64,000 nucleotides of DNA from JAOPZW01 sp036379935 (GCA_036379935.1 DASVFT010000036.1:4263-68262); one strand, 5' to 3'; shown: positions 48,390-57,390, counted from the stretch's first letter. The notes: generated by a model not told the origin, from the letters alone. Made by a program: numbers and translations.

Positions 48390-48857
48390 TCACCGCGGTG
48401 CGTGCAGGCGCTTCTCGAGCCAGACGTCCTCCGCGCGATCGTCGACGGCCGCCGCGTCGATGCGTCGGTAGCCGGCGTCGTCGTAGAGGGCGCGCGCTTC
48501 GCGCAGGACCTCGGTGGTGTAGAGGCGTACCCGCGCGTACCCGCTCTCGCGTGCGAGACGCTCGAGCTCACCCAGGAGCGCGCGGGCGTGGCCGCGCCCG
48601 CGCGCTGAGGCGCTGACGAACATGCGCTTGATCTCTCCCACCCCGGGCTCGAGCGGGCGCAGGCCGCCGCAGCCCACCGCGCGCTCGCCCTCGTACACGA
48701 CCAGCCACGCGGCACCGGGGTCCGCGAAGGCCTCCTCGGTGGCGAAGATCGCCTCGCTGGGCGTGAAGTCGTCGCCCAGTCGCTCCTTCACAAGGGCCAT
48801 GTACTCGGCGAACAGCGCGCGTGACGCCTCGCCGGTGGCGGGCTCGTGGCGGATCAC
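48390..48857 (-). CDS. GNAT-family N-acetyltransferase
   Basis: A 155-aa acetyltransferase. The acetyl-CoA motif A is VGEIKRMFVSASARGRGHARALLGELERLA (R/Q-x2-G-x-G/A seen as RGRGHA), preceded by the VGCGGLRPL strand and followed by VRLYTTEVLREARALYDDAGYR. Small-molecule type, acceptor unknown. GTG at 48857 overlaps the PP2C stop (GTGA) and is chosen as the coupled start; GTG 48863 is an alternative two codons upstream. Confidence 0.88.
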   Translation of the reverse strand: MIRHEPATGEASRALFAEYMALVKERLGDDFTPSEAIFATEEAFADPGAAWLVVYEGERAVGCGGLRPLEPGVGEIKRMFVSASARGRGHARALLGELERLARESGYARVRLYTTEVLREARALYDDAGYRRIDAAAVDDRAEDVWLEKRLHAPR

Positions 48858-50578
48858 GGACACGGGCGCAGGGCGAGCAGGACGAGATCGTCGTCGAGCT
48901 GCGGCCTCCAGAGCTCGGCCTCGTGCCGGACGGTGGCCACGAGCTCCTCCGGGCTCAGGCGCCGGCCGTGCTCGGCCAGGACCTGGCTGAGGCGCTGCTC
49001 GCCGAAGAAGACGCCGTCGCGGCGGGCCTCGATGAGCCCGTCGGTCGCGGCGAAGAGGACGTCGCCGACCTCGAACGGGACCTCGTGCGCCTCGTAGTGC
49101 GCCTCCTCCTCGACGCCGAGCGGCAGGCCGGTGCCGCTGAGCAGCTGCTGGCCGTCGGGCCGCAGGAGCACCGGTGGCGCGTGGCCGGCGTTGGCCCACC
49201 GCAGGCGCCCGTCGGCGATGACGCCCATGAAGGCCGCCACGAAGCTCGCGTCGGGCAGCCGGCCTTGGAGTAGGCGGTCGGTCTGGCTCAGCACCTCGGC
49301 CGGGCACTCGGAGTCCCACGTCCGCGCCTCGACGAAGAAGCGCACCATGGCGCTGAGCGCGGCGACCTCGAGGCCCTTGCCGCTGACGTCGCCGACGAGG
49401 ACGGCGAGCGCGCCGCTGGGCAGCGTCCACACGCCGAAGATGTCGCCGCCGCTGGCCACGTGGCCCGCGGGCTCGTAGACCAGCCCCAGCTCGAAGCCCT
49501 GGATGTCGTGCCCGCGCCGCGGCACGTAGCCCCGGGTGAGCGCCTCGGCCACGCGGCGCTCGCGCTGGAAGTCCAGGGCGTTGGCGATCGCGCCCGCCGC
49601 CGGTCGCGCCAGCGCGGTGAGCCGCGCGAGCTCGGTCTCGCCGAAGTGGCCGACCTCGTGGTGGCTGGCGGTGAGGACGCCGAACAGACGCGGTCCGAGC
49701 GCGATCGGAACGTGCACGAACGACCCGATCCCCTCGCGCTCGACGAAGTCACGCACGAAGCGGTCGGCGTCGAGCGGGTCGCTCACGTAGGCCTGCCCGG
49801 TCCGCGCGACCTCGCCGATCATGCCCTCGCCCACCCGGAAGCGCTGCCGGCGCGACTCCTCGCTCATCCCGATGGCGGCCACGATGCGCAGGTCCGCGGT
49901 CGCCTCCTCGTAGCGGCGCAGCGCGACGATGTCCGCGTCCACGAGCGTGCGCGCCTGCTCGATGATCGCCGTGTAGACCTCATCGAGGTCCAGCGAGGCG
50001 CTCATCGCCTGCACGGCGTCGTTGAGCTCGCGCTCCTCGCGGCCGCGGCGCTCCTCTCGATCCAGCAGCTCTGAGCGCTCGAGCGCGATCGCGGCGAGGT
50101 CGGCGAAGACCTGGACCACGCGCAGGTCTTCCTCGCACAGCGGCGGCTGAGGCGCTCGGGAGGAGAGCGCCATCACGCCGAGCGTGCGCCCGCCGGCGGT
50201 GCGGACCGGGCACGAGATGAACGACGAGCTGCGGTACCAGGCCCAGGCCAGCTCGGCATCGTCTGGGTCCAGCTCGGCCTGGAGGCGCTCGCGCAAGGGC
50301 ATCGCGCCTTCCCAGTCGTCGAAGCGCTGGATGAGCAGCGCCTCGCCGCGCTCGATGGCGGCCTCGGTCACGCCCGGTCGCTCGACGTCGTACGGGCGGG
50401 CGAGCACGGGCGTCATCGCCGAGCGCACCTCGTCGGTGGCGAACCACGCCGCGGCGGGACGGATCGAGCCCTCGTCGAAGTCGACGAGCTGGAACGCGCA
50501 GCCGCTCACGTCGAGCAGGCGGCGGATCTGCCCGATGATCTCGTCAAGCGTGTGCCCCAGCCAGGGTGGCGCCTGCAC
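48854..50578 (-). CDS. GAF-domain PP2C-type (SpoIIE) serine phosphatase
   Basis: A 574-aa cytoplasmic phosphatase: GAF-1 (about residues 8-170), GAF-2 (185-335), and a SpoIIE/RsbU-type PP2C domain (350-574) with metal-binding GGDIFGVW, VGDVSGKG, ANAGHAPP, ATDGLIEAR and DDDLVLLAL. Such proteins dephosphorylate anti-anti-sigma factors in stress-sigma pathways; no partner-switching genes are in the window. GTG start at 50578. Divergent from the SRP RNA gene. Confidence 0.92.
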   Translation of the reverse strand: MQAPPWLGHTLDEIIGQIRRLLDVSGCAFQLVDFDEGSIRPAAAWFATDEVRSAMTPVLARPYDVERPGVTEAAIERGEALLIQRFDDWEGAMPLRERLQAELDPDDAELAWAWYRSSSFISCPVRTAGGRTLGVMALSSRAPQPPLCEEDLRVVQVFADLAAIALERSELLDREERRGREERELNDAVQAMSASLDLDEVYTAIIEQARTLVDADIVALRRYEEATADLRIVAAIGMSEESRRQRFRVGEGMIGEVARTGQAYVSDPLDADRFVRDFVEREGIGSFVHVPIALGPRLFGVLTASHHEVGHFGETELARLTALARPAAGAIANALDFQRERRVAEALTRGYVPRRGHDIQGFELGLVYEPAGHVASGGDIFGVWTLPSGALAVLVGDVSGKGLEVAALSAMVRFFVEARTWDSECPAEVLSQTDRLLQGRLPDASFVAAFMGVIADGRLRWANAGHAPPVLLRPDGQQLLSGTGLPLGVEEEAHYEAHEVPFEVGDVLFAATDGLIEARRDGVFFGEQRLSQVLAEHGRRLSPEELVATVRHEAELWRPQLDDDLVLLALRPCP

Positions 50579-50620
50579 GGCGCCGACCCTATCTGCACCC
50601 GCTAGGCTTGACCACGGACC

Positions 50621-50820
50621 GTGCTAGGCGGGGAGGTAGCGGTGCCCTGTCGCTCGCAATCCGCTCTAGCGAGGCCGAATCCCCTCTTGAGGGGCCGGTC
50701 TGTGAGGCCAGCCCGCCGAGCAGCGGCGCTGATGGCCCGGGTCCCGCGCGACGTCGGCCCGTGAACCAGGTCAGGTCCGGAAGGAAGCAGCCTTAAGCGG
50801 ATCCCGGTGGGCGCAGCGGG
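50621..50820 (+). ncRNA. ffs: Signal recognition particle RNA (4.5S/SRP RNA)
   Basis: The SRP domain IV core is unmistakable: CAGGTCCGGAAGGAAGCAG at 50772-50790 with the GGAA tetraloop that binds Ffh. Upstream, GTGCTAGGCGGGGAGGTAG (from 50621) and CCCTGTCGCTCGCAATCCGC match, from memory, the conserved 5' part of the longer bacterial SRP RNAs. The core helix pairs CCCGGGTCCCGC (about 50738-50750) with GCGGATCCCGGTGGG (50797-50811). It lies about 1.6 kb ahead of dnaX, the common ffs-dnaX neighbourhood. Both ends are approximate. Confidence 0.9.
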
Positions 50821-50897
50821 AGCTCCCGGTGCCGGAGCCGCTCGAGGTGCAAGCGCTCGTAGATCGACTTCGAGGGAGGGTGCACGGTCCGCTTCAT
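50793..50897 (-). CDS. Possible 34-aa ORF coupled to the membrane glycosyltransferase-like gene
   Basis: An ATG at 50897 overlaps the stop of the upstream membrane protein gene (ATGA) and opens a 34-codon frame beginning MKRTVHPPSKSIYERLHLER. It is basic and has no recognised motif. Its end runs antisense into the 3' part of the SRP RNA, which argues against strong conservation. It may be chance. Confidence 0.25.
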   Translation of the reverse strand: MKRTVHPPSKSIYERLHLERLRHRELPLRPPGSA

Positions 50898-52279
50898 TCG
50901 CAGCGCGCGAACAGCCTCCAGGACGCATTCGCGGCCACGGGACGAAAGCCGGTCGGCGGCGGCGGGATGCGCGGGTCGACGTCGCGCGGATCGAGGATGT
51001 ACTGGCGCGCCACGCGCGCAGTGCTGGGCACGACGTAGGCCCCGGTTCGCGGCCGCGCCTCCTGCGCCACGGCGATGCTGTCGGGGTCGACGTCGAGCCA
51101 CAGGGCGAGCAGGGGGACGGGGCGGTGGTTGGGAACGGTGGCGGGGAGGCACGGGAAGCGCGGGGTGAGGGCGTGCAGGTCGTCCTGGATGCCGTCCTGG
51201 ATGCGCAGGGCGTCGCGGAGGTCACCGATGCGGTTCGCCTGCGCCGGGACGAAGGCGACGAGGGCGGCGAGCGTGGCCGCTCCGAACCAGGCCCATCGCC
51301 GGCGCCAGGGGTGGTCCTTCGCCAGCTCTCGCCAGCCGAAGGCGCCGGCCCCGCAGAAGATCGCCAGGATCGTGGCCGGGGCGAGCAGGTAACGGCCGAG
51401 GATAGGCAGGCCGGCCGCGGCGAGGACGCAGAACGCGAGCAGGGCGACCGCGCCGGCGACGGCGCCGAGCGCGACGCGCCTGCGCAGGAACGCGAGCGCG
51501 AGCAGGCCGCCGCCCGCGGCGCCGAAGAGGACGGGCTCGCGAAGGATCTCGCCCAGGCGGCGCGGGACGGTGACCGGCACCTCGTCGAGGCCGGTGATGC
51601 GGTCGAGGCGCTGGGCGGTGTCGCGTGTGCCCGTGAGCGAGTGCAGCGCGTCGCCGGTGACGACGAGGTCGCTGATCGCCCAGAGGGCCGGCGCGGCGGC
51701 GGCCAGCGCCCAGAGGCGAGGGTCGCGCACGCCGCCGCGCCACAGCCAGGCCAGGTAGAGGGCGGAGAACAGCCACGCCTCGGGCCGGATGAGGCCCGCC
51801 ACGCCGAGGAGGGCCAGGACCGGCGCGCCCGCCCGGCGCCGGCGGGTCTCGACCAGGAGCGCGCCGAGGACGAGCACGAGGTAGGGGAGGTCGACGTACG
51901 CCCGCGCGCCGAAGTCGAGGACCGGACGGCGCGTGAGCACGATCGCCGCCGCCAGCACGCCGGCCGCGCGATTGACCCACGCCTCGCCGAGGCGGTACGT
52001 GACCCATCCCAGCGCGCCGAGCCACACGAAGGCGAGCACGAGCGTCACGCCGATCGCACCGCCGGCCCCGAGCAGCGAGAGCACCGCGCCGGCCAGCGTG
52101 GCCAGCGGGTGCGGGGTAGGGGCGAGCGAGACGTCGTAGTCGGGCAGCTGCCCGTGAGCGAGATCGCGCCCCCACACGAGCGCGTAGAGCGTGTCGTAGT
52201 TCGCCAGACCGCGGCCGGCAAGCGCCCACGCGGCGAGGCCGAGCACGAGGATCCACCCGATCGCCTTGCCGCGCCGCAC
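50894..52279 (-). CDS. Polytopic membrane protein, GT-C glycosyltransferase-like
   Basis: A 461-aa protein with about ten hydrophobic helices. The first extracytoplasmic loop reads NYDTLYALVWGRDLAHGQLPDYDVSLAPTPHPL, an Asp-containing loop after helix 1 as in GT-C (ArnT/PMT-like) polyprenyl-linked sugar transferases. The C-terminal ~90 residues are soluble. Acceptor and donor are unknown. It is transcribed away from dnaX and has its 5' end about 100 bp from the dnaX start. Confidence 0.75.
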   Translation of the reverse strand: MRRGKAIGWILVLGLAAWALAGRGLANYDTLYALVWGRDLAHGQLPDYDVSLAPTPHPLATLAGAVLSLLGAGGAIGVTLVLAFVWLGALGWVTYRLGEAWVNRAAGVLAAAIVLTRRPVLDFGARAYVDLPYLVLVLGALLVETRRRRAGAPVLALLGVAGLIRPEAWLFSALYLAWLWRGGVRDPRLWALAAAAPALWAISDLVVTGDALHSLTGTRDTAQRLDRITGLDEVPVTVPRRLGEILREPVLFGAAGGGLLALAFLRRRVALGAVAGAVALLAFCVLAAAGLPILGRYLLAPATILAIFCGAGAFGWRELAKDHPWRRRWAWFGAATLAALVAFVPAQANRIGDLRDALRIQDGIQDDLHALTPRFPCLPATVPNHRPVPLLALWLDVDPDSIAVAQEARPRTGAYVVPSTARVARQYILDPRDVDPRIPPPPTGFRPVAANASWRLFARCE

Positions 52280-52366
52280 GGGCGCGGACCCTATCCGGCC
52301 GCCCAGAGTCCCTCACCCCCTTCGCCCCGGTCCGGCGGCGCTCACGGAGACCGCGACCCGAGTCAC

Positions 52367-52372
52367 TACACT
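52367..52372 (+). promoter_or_regulatory. -10 box of dnaX (leaderless)
   Basis: TACACT ends 9 nt before the GTG start of dnaX and there is no ribosome binding site, so the transcript probably begins at or next to the start codon. Confidence 0.5.
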
Positions 52373-52381
52373 CGGTCGTCC

Positions 52382-54196
52382 GTGACCGCCGGCCCCTCGC
52401 TGTACCGCCGCCACCGTCCGCGCACGTTCGCCGACGTCGTGGGCCAGGAGCATGTCGTGCGCACCCTGCGCAACGCCGTGGAGCAGCGCAAGGTCCATCA
52501 TGCCTACCTGTTCGTGGGCTCGCGGGGCACGGGCAAGACGTCGATGGCGAAGATGCTCGCCGCCTGCCTGAACTGCCGAGGGGGCGAGGGAGCGGATGGG
52601 CCGACGGTCGAACCCTGCGGGCGCTGCGAATCGTGCGTGGCGATCGCCAACGCGACGTCGCTCGACGTCATCGAGATGGACGCCGCGTCGAACAACTCCG
52701 TCGACGACATCCGCGAGCTTCGAGAGTCGGTCCAGTTCGCGCCGGTCTCGGGGCGTTCGAAGGTCTACATCCTCGACGAGGCGCACATGCTCTCGCCGCA
52801 GGCCTGGAACGCGTTCCTCAAGACGCTCGAGGAGCCGCCGCCGGACACCATCTTCGTGCTCGCGACGACCGAGGCGCAGAAGGTCCTGCCGACCGTCGTC
52901 GACCGCTGTCATCGCTTCGACTTCGCTCGCCCGACCGTCGACCAGATCGCCACCGTCGTCAGCCGCGTGGCGGCGGCCGAGGGCATCGACATCGGCCCTG
53001 ATGCCGTCGTGCTGCTGGCCCGCCACGCCACGGGCTCGTTCCGCGACGCGCTGGGCACGCTCGAGCAGCTCGTCACCTACACGGGCACCACGATCGCGAC
53101 TGACGACCTGCTGGCGGTCCTCGGCGTGGCCGACGCCGACCTGCTCTTCGACGCCTTCGACGCCGTCGCCGCCGGCGACGCGCGAGCGGCGTGGCTGGCG
53201 GCGGCGCGGCTGGCCGACACCGGACGCGACGTCGCCCAGTTCCTCAAGGACCTCGAGGCCCACGCGCGCGACCTGCTCGTGGTGCAGACGCTCGGCGAGG
53301 TCCCGGCCGAGCTGCGCCTGACCCCCGACCGCGACGAGCGCCTGGCCGAACAGGCCCGCCGCGTGCCGCCCCCGAGCATCGTCCGCCTCCTCGACCTCCT
53401 GGCCGAGGCCCTGCGCACCGTCAAGGACGGCGCCGACGCCCGCACCCGCCTGGAGACGGCACTGGTCAAGGCCGCCTCCCCCGACGTCGACCCGACGGCC
53501 CGTGCCCTGATGGCCCGCCTCGAGCGGCTCGAAACCGCGCTGGGGGGCGGCAGCCCCGCGCCGGTCGCGGAGCGACCCGGTGACGCCGAGCGGCCGGCAC
53601 CCGGGGAGCGCGCGGCTCGCGCCGAGCGGCCGGCAACCCCGGAGCGCGCCGCTCGCGCCGAGCGGCCGGCAACCGCGGAGCGCGCCGCTCGCGCCGAGCC
53701 AGGCACCCCTCCCTCGCCGCCGTCGGCGACGCCAGAGCCCGAGCATGCGGCCGCGCCGCACTCGGCCGCGACCGCCGTCGCCGTCGCCGAAGCGCCGCCC
53801 CAGCCCGAGCTGACCTTGGACGCCGTCCGCGCCCTCTGGCCGGCGGTGCTCGAGGCCCTGCGCGCCGACAACGGGATGCTCGCGGCGTGCCTCGGCGACG
53901 CGCATCCGGTGGAGCTTCGCGGCAACGAGGTCGTCGTCGCGTTCGGTGAGCACGACACCTTCAACCGCCGCATGGCCGATGGGCGCGAGCATCGCGCCGC
54001 CATCGACGCGGCGCTGCACGACCTCGCCGGGCGCGACCTCCGCGTCGCCTTCGAGCTGCGCGACGTCGCCGAGCTTCCGGTGGAGACCGAGACCAAGCCC
54101 GCCTCCGAAGACGAGCTCGTGGCACGCTTCAAGGCCGAGTTCGACGCCGAGGAGATCGTCCCCGACGACGATCAGCAAACCGACGAGGAACCGTGA
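52382..54196 (+). CDS. dnaX: DNA polymerase III gamma/tau subunit
   Basis: A 604-aa clamp-loader ATPase. Residues 1-~370 are the AAA+ core: YRRHRPRTFADVVGQEHV, Walker A GSRGTGKTS (46-54), zinc Cys (C65, C79, C82, C85), ILDEAHML Walker B, LEEPPPDTIFVLATTE and the SRC-like VVDRCHRF. A variable Pro/Ala-rich linker with three 36-bp repeats follows (53585-53692), then a C-terminal tau-like domain. No A-rich slippery sequence is seen, so a single product is expected. GTG 52382 directly precedes the conserved start. Confidence 0.97.
   Translation: MTAGPSLYRRHRPRTFADVVGQEHVVRTLRNAVEQRKVHHAYLFVGSRGTGKTSMAKMLAACLNCRGGEGADGPTVEPCGRCESCVAIANATSLDVIEMDAASNNSVDDIRELRESVQFAPVSGRSKVYILDEAHMLSPQAWNAFLKTLEEPPPDTIFVLATTEAQKVLPTVVDRCHRFDFARPTVDQIATVVSRVAAAEGIDIGPDAVVLLARHATGSFRDALGTLEQLVTYTGTTIATDDLLAVLGVADADLLFDAFDAVAAGDARAAWLAAARLADTGRDVAQFLKDLEAHARDLLVVQTLGEVPAELRLTPDRDERLAEQARRVPPPSIVRLLDLLAEALRTVKDGADARTRLETALVKAASPDVDPTARALMARLERLETALGGGSPAPVAERPGDAERPAPGERAARAERPATPERAARAERPATAERAARAEPGTPPSPPSATPEPEHAAAPHSAATAVAVAEAPPQPELTLDAVRALWPAVLEALRADNGMLAACLGDAHPVELRGNEVVVAFGEHDTFNRRMADGREHRAAIDAALHDLAGRDLRVAFELRDVAELPVETETKPASEDELVARFKAEFDAEEIVPDDDQQTDEEP
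53585..53692 (+). repeat. Three 36-bp in-frame tandem repeats in dnaX
   Basis: Three consecutive 36-bp units starting GCCGAGCGGCCGGCA encode AERPAPGERAAR, AERPATPERAAR and AERPATAERAAR in the linker between the AAA+ core and the C-terminal domain of DnaX. Units differ at a few bases, indicating recent duplication within a disordered linker. Confidence 0.9.
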
Positions 54197-54528
54197 TGCC
54201 GCAGCCGCCCAACATGCAGCAGATGCTCAAGCAGGTCCAGAAGATGCAGCAGGACATGATGGCCGCCCAGGAGCAGCTCAAGCACGAGGAGGTCGAGGCC
54301 TCCGCCGGCGGCGGGATGGTCACCGTCAAGGTCTCCGGCGACCTCGTGGTGAAGTCGATCGTCATCGCTCCCGAGGGGATCGACCCCGACGACCCCGAGC
54401 TGCTGCAGGACATGGTGCTGGCCGCCACCAACGAGGCGCTGCGCGCCGCCCAGGAGCTGCAGCAGTCCAAGCTCGGAGGCCTCACGGGCGGGATGGACCT
54501 GGGCTCGCTGGGCCTCCCCGGGTTCTAG
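54196..54528 (+). CDS. ybaB: YbaB/EbfC nucleoid-associated protein
   Basis: A 110-aa DNA-binding protein (MPQPPNMQQMLKQVQKMQQDM start, GMVTVKVSGDLVVKSIVIAPE core), which dimerises into a tweezer-like fold and coats DNA. The stop of dnaX (TGA 54194-54196) overlaps the ATG at 54196 by one base; GTG 54193 is in frame immediately before. Conserved dnaX-ybaB-recR order. Confidence 0.95.
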   Translation: MPQPPNMQQMLKQVQKMQQDMMAAQEQLKHEEVEASAGGGMVTVKVSGDLVVKSIVIAPEGIDPDDPELLQDMVLAATNEALRAAQELQQSKLGGLTGGMDLGSLGLPGF

Positions 54529-55128
54529 TTGTACCCGCCGTCCGTCCAGCGCCTCATCACCGAGCTGGGGAAGCTGCCCGGCGTCGGGCAGCGCACCGCG
54601 CAGCGACTCGCCTTCCACATCATGCGCGTGGACGCCGACGACGCCAACGCGCTGGCCGACGCCGTCCGCGAGGTGAAGGAGCGCATCGGGCTCTGCGAGG
54701 TCTGCTTCAACCTCGCCGACGAGGCGCGCTGCCGCATCTGCCAGGACGAGCGCCGCGACGCCGGCCTCATCTGCGTCGTCGAGGAGCCCGGCGACGTCAT
54801 CCCCATGGAGCGCACGCACGAGTACCGCGGGCGCTATCACGTCCTCGGCGGGGCGCTGTCGCCGATCGAGGGCATCGATCCCGAGGACCTGAAGATCGCC
54901 GAGCTCTACGCGCGGGTCACCGCCGGCGGGATTCGCGAGGTCGTGCTGGCCACCAACCCGACGACCACGGGCGAGGCCACCGCGCTGCACATCGCCGCCG
55001 CCCTGCGCGAGCGCGCCCCCGACGTCGCGGTGACGCGCCTGGCCTCAGGCCTCCCGGTCGGCGCCGACCTCGAGTACGCCGACGAGGTCACGCTCGGCAA
55101 GGCCCTCGCCGGTCGGCGAGCGCTCTAG
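54529..55128 (+). CDS. recR: Recombination mediator protein RecR
   Basis: A 199-aa protein acting with RecF/RecO to load RecA at gaps. N-terminal HhH (LGKLPGVGQRTAQRLAFHI), C4 zinc finger (CEVCFNLADEARCRIC), Toprim domain (VVEEPGDVIPMERT, ATNPTTTGEATALHIA) and C-terminal Walker-like ASGLPVGADLEYADEVTLGKAL. TTG start at 54529 abuts the ybaB stop. Confidence 0.97.
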   Translation: MYPPSVQRLITELGKLPGVGQRTAQRLAFHIMRVDADDANALADAVREVKERIGLCEVCFNLADEARCRICQDERRDAGLICVVEEPGDVIPMERTHEYRGRYHVLGGALSPIEGIDPEDLKIAELYARVTAGGIREVVLATNPTTTGEATALHIAAALRERAPDVAVTRLASGLPVGADLEYADEVTLGKALAGRRAL

Positions 55129-55151
55129 GGGCTACGCTCCGCCGCGCTCGG

Positions 55152-55465
55152 GTCCGCGGCAGCGGGCTCGCGCTCTCCGCGCGGCCTCAGGGGTCGCGAT
55201 GGGCAATGAGGGAGGGGAGGGAGGGCGGGGAGTTGGTGCAGAGCGTGGGTGTTTCGCAACGCGTTGGCGGGCCGATGGCCGAACTGCGTCGGATAAGCGT
55301 CGGTTTCCGGGGCTAAACCGGCGCAGTTCGCGAACGGCGCCCGTCAGCCACCGACGCCGGAGGAAACACGCGCGCCCGCACCACCGCAACCCGCACGGCT
55401 CCCCTCCCTCATTGCCCATCGCGACCAGCAACGCAGAGCAGGACCGCAAGCCCGCTGGCGCGGAC
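55152..55465. repeat. Long near-palindromic intergenic hairpin
   Basis: Fills most of the 393-bp gap between convergent recR and gamma-glutamyltransferase genes. The strongest part is a perfect 28-bp inverted repeat, 55192-55219 against 55399-55426. Outside it, 55152-55172 pairs with 55445-55465 at 19 of 21 positions. Inside, CGAACTGCG near 55278-55286 pairs with the CGCAGTTCG near 55332-55340, and GTGTTTC near 55249-55255 pairs with GAAACAC near 55363-55369. A transcript could fold into one ~300-nt rod. No protein is encoded. It may be a decayed MITE, a bidirectional terminator or a structured RNA. Confidence 0.8.
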
Positions 55466-55521
55466 GCAAGCGCAGCGCACGGCGCCCGGCGGCGGCTCAG
55501 CTAGACCGCTGACGCCGCTGC

Positions 55522-57354
55522 TCAGCGCTGCGCCGCCGACCCGTGCCGGCCCCACCCACGACCCCGCCCCTCATGCCGGTCCCCATCGCGCAGTGCCATG
55601 GCGCTCCCGCCGCCGCGGCGCACCGGCTCGGCCGCCGCGATCACGGCGCCCCTGCCGAGGAACTCGATCGCGGTGGCCGCGCCGATCTCCGAGCCGGTCC
55701 CGGCGTTGACCACGAACTTCTGTCCGCGGGCCTGTAGCGCCGCGGCCTCCGGCGTGCCCAGGAAGGCCGCCTCGGTCTGCGTCGTCGCGGTATTGCGCTG
55801 GCTGAGCCGCGGCGCCGCGATCGCCTCCGGCAGCGTCATCCCGAAGTCGAGGCGGTTCAGCAGCACCTGCGCGACGGTGGTGATGATCGACGCCCCGCCC
55901 GGCGATCCGAGCGCGAGGAACGGCCTGCCGTCGCGCAGGACGATCGTCGGCGCGATCGACGAGCGCGGGCGCTTGCCGGGTGCCACCGAGTTCGCGCCGC
56001 TGGTCGCGCCGGTCGCCGCGTCGAGGTTGAAGTCGGTCAGCTCGTTGTTGAGGAGGAAGCCGTAGCCCGGCACCACCATGCCGTTGCCGCCGGTCTGCTC
56101 GATGGTGAACGTGTAGTCGACGACGTTGCCCCAGCGGTCACTGACGGTGAGGTTCGTCGTCGAGCCCAGCCGGGCCGCCGATGCGCTGCCGTCGGCCACG
56201 GGCTTGGGATCGTCGCTGGGGTCGCCCGGCGCGACCGGACTGGTCGCGGCCGTCTCGGTGATCTTCGCCCGGCGCTCGGCCGCGAAGGAGTCCGAGAGCA
56301 GGCCGGCGAGCGGCACGCTGACGAAGCCGGGGTCCGCGACGAACGCGCCGCGGTCGGCGTACGCGTAGCGCGAGGCCTCGATGAAGTAGTGCAGCGCCTG
56401 CTCGCGGGGCAGCGCGCCGTAGTTCGGATAGCCCTCGAGGATGTTCAGGATCTCGGCCACGGTCGAGCCGCCGCTCGACGGCGGCGCCATGCCGTAGACG
56501 TCGAGGCCGCGGTAGCCGATGTGCGTCGGGTCGCGGTCCAGCGCGCGGTAGCCCGCGAGGTCGCTCAGTTCCATGACGCCCGGGCGCACCGAGCGCGTCG
56601 ACCCGGCCCGCAGCGGCGGGTGCTGCACGGTGTCGACGATGGCCTGGGCCAGCGGCCCCGAGTAGAAGGCGTCGGGCCCGTCGTGCGCGATGAGCTCGTA
56701 GGTCTTCGCCAGATCGGGGTTGCGGATGACCGTGCCGACGTCGCGGGGCGTCCCGTCGGGATCGAGGTAGAGCGCCGCGGTGGCCGGGAAGTCGGCGAAG
56801 ATCGCCTTGGCCTCGTCGGTCTGGTTGAAGAAGGTCTGGTCGACGGTGAACCCCCGCAGCGCGGCGGCGATCCCGGGGCGCAGCGCGCGGCGCAGCGACC
56901 AGGTCCCGAACTCGTCCAGCGCCTTCTCCCAGGCCCGCAACGTCCCCGGCACGCCGACGCTCATCCCGCTCACGCGCTGAGCCTCGAATGGCGTGAGGCC
57001 CTCGAAGGCGTCGGACCGCATCTTGGCCGGCGCGGTCTCGCGCGAGTCGATGGTGTGCACCGTGCCGTCGCGCGCCGAGTAGATCGTCATGAACCCGCCG
57101 CCGCCGAGGCCGCACGAGTACGGCTCGACCACGCCGAGGACGGTGGCCGCCGCGACGGCCGCGTCGACGGCGTTCCCGCCGCGGCGCAGAGCGGCGATGG
57201 CCGCCTGGGTCCCCTGCACGTCGACGCTCGCCGCGGCGCCGCCACGCCCGATGGCGGTGGGCTCCTTGGCGGGAGCGATGGGCGGGTGGTGGGCGAGGGC
57301 TGCGGGTGCGGCGACGAGCGTGGCGGCCAGAAGCGTGAGGAGCAAGCGGCGCAT
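55522..57354 (-). CDS. ggt: Gamma-glutamyltransferase
   Basis: A 610-aa secreted N-terminal-nucleophile hydrolase that cleaves glutathione and other gamma-glutamyl compounds. Residues 1-21 are a signal peptide (LLLTLLAATLVAAPAALA). The large subunit has VVEPYSCGLGGGGFMTIY and SRETAPA; autocleavage is expected before T399 in GSTTNLTVSD; the small subunit has PGKRPRSSIAPTIV and GSPGGASIITTV. The last ~25 residues are Arg/Gly-rich. ATG 57354 starts the signal peptide. Divergent from lysC across 52 bp. Confidence 0.95.
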   Translation of the reverse strand: MRRLLLTLLAATLVAAPAALAHHPPIAPAKEPTAIGRGGAAASVDVQGTQAAIAALRRGGNAVDAAVAAATVLGVVEPYSCGLGGGGFMTIYSARDGTVHTIDSRETAPAKMRSDAFEGLTPFEAQRVSGMSVGVPGTLRAWEKALDEFGTWSLRRALRPGIAAALRGFTVDQTFFNQTDEAKAIFADFPATAALYLDPDGTPRDVGTVIRNPDLAKTYELIAHDGPDAFYSGPLAQAIVDTVQHPPLRAGSTRSVRPGVMELSDLAGYRALDRDPTHIGYRGLDVYGMAPPSSGGSTVAEILNILEGYPNYGALPREQALHYFIEASRYAYADRGAFVADPGFVSVPLAGLLSDSFAAERRAKITETAATSPVAPGDPSDDPKPVADGSASAARLGSTTNLTVSDRWGNVVDYTFTIEQTGGNGMVVPGYGFLLNNELTDFNLDAATGATSGANSVAPGKRPRSSIAPTIVLRDGRPFLALGSPGGASIITTVAQVLLNRLDFGMTLPEAIAAPRLSQRNTATTQTEAAFLGTPEAAALQARGQKFVVNAGTGSEIGAATAIEFLGRGAVIAAAEPVRRGGGSAMALRDGDRHEGRGRGWGRHGSAAQR

Positions 57355-57390
57355 GCCGGTTCCGTACCCCGGCGCGGAGCGGCTGACGCC

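Noticed and set aside
50807..52381. Upstream extension of dnaX
   Set aside because: The frame is open for 525 codons before the GTG at 52382 but is antisense to the membrane protein gene and low in complexity; homology begins at VTAGPSLYRR.
52382..54196. Programmed frameshift in dnaX giving gamma and tau
   Set aside because: No A-rich slippery heptamer is present in this GC-rich gene.
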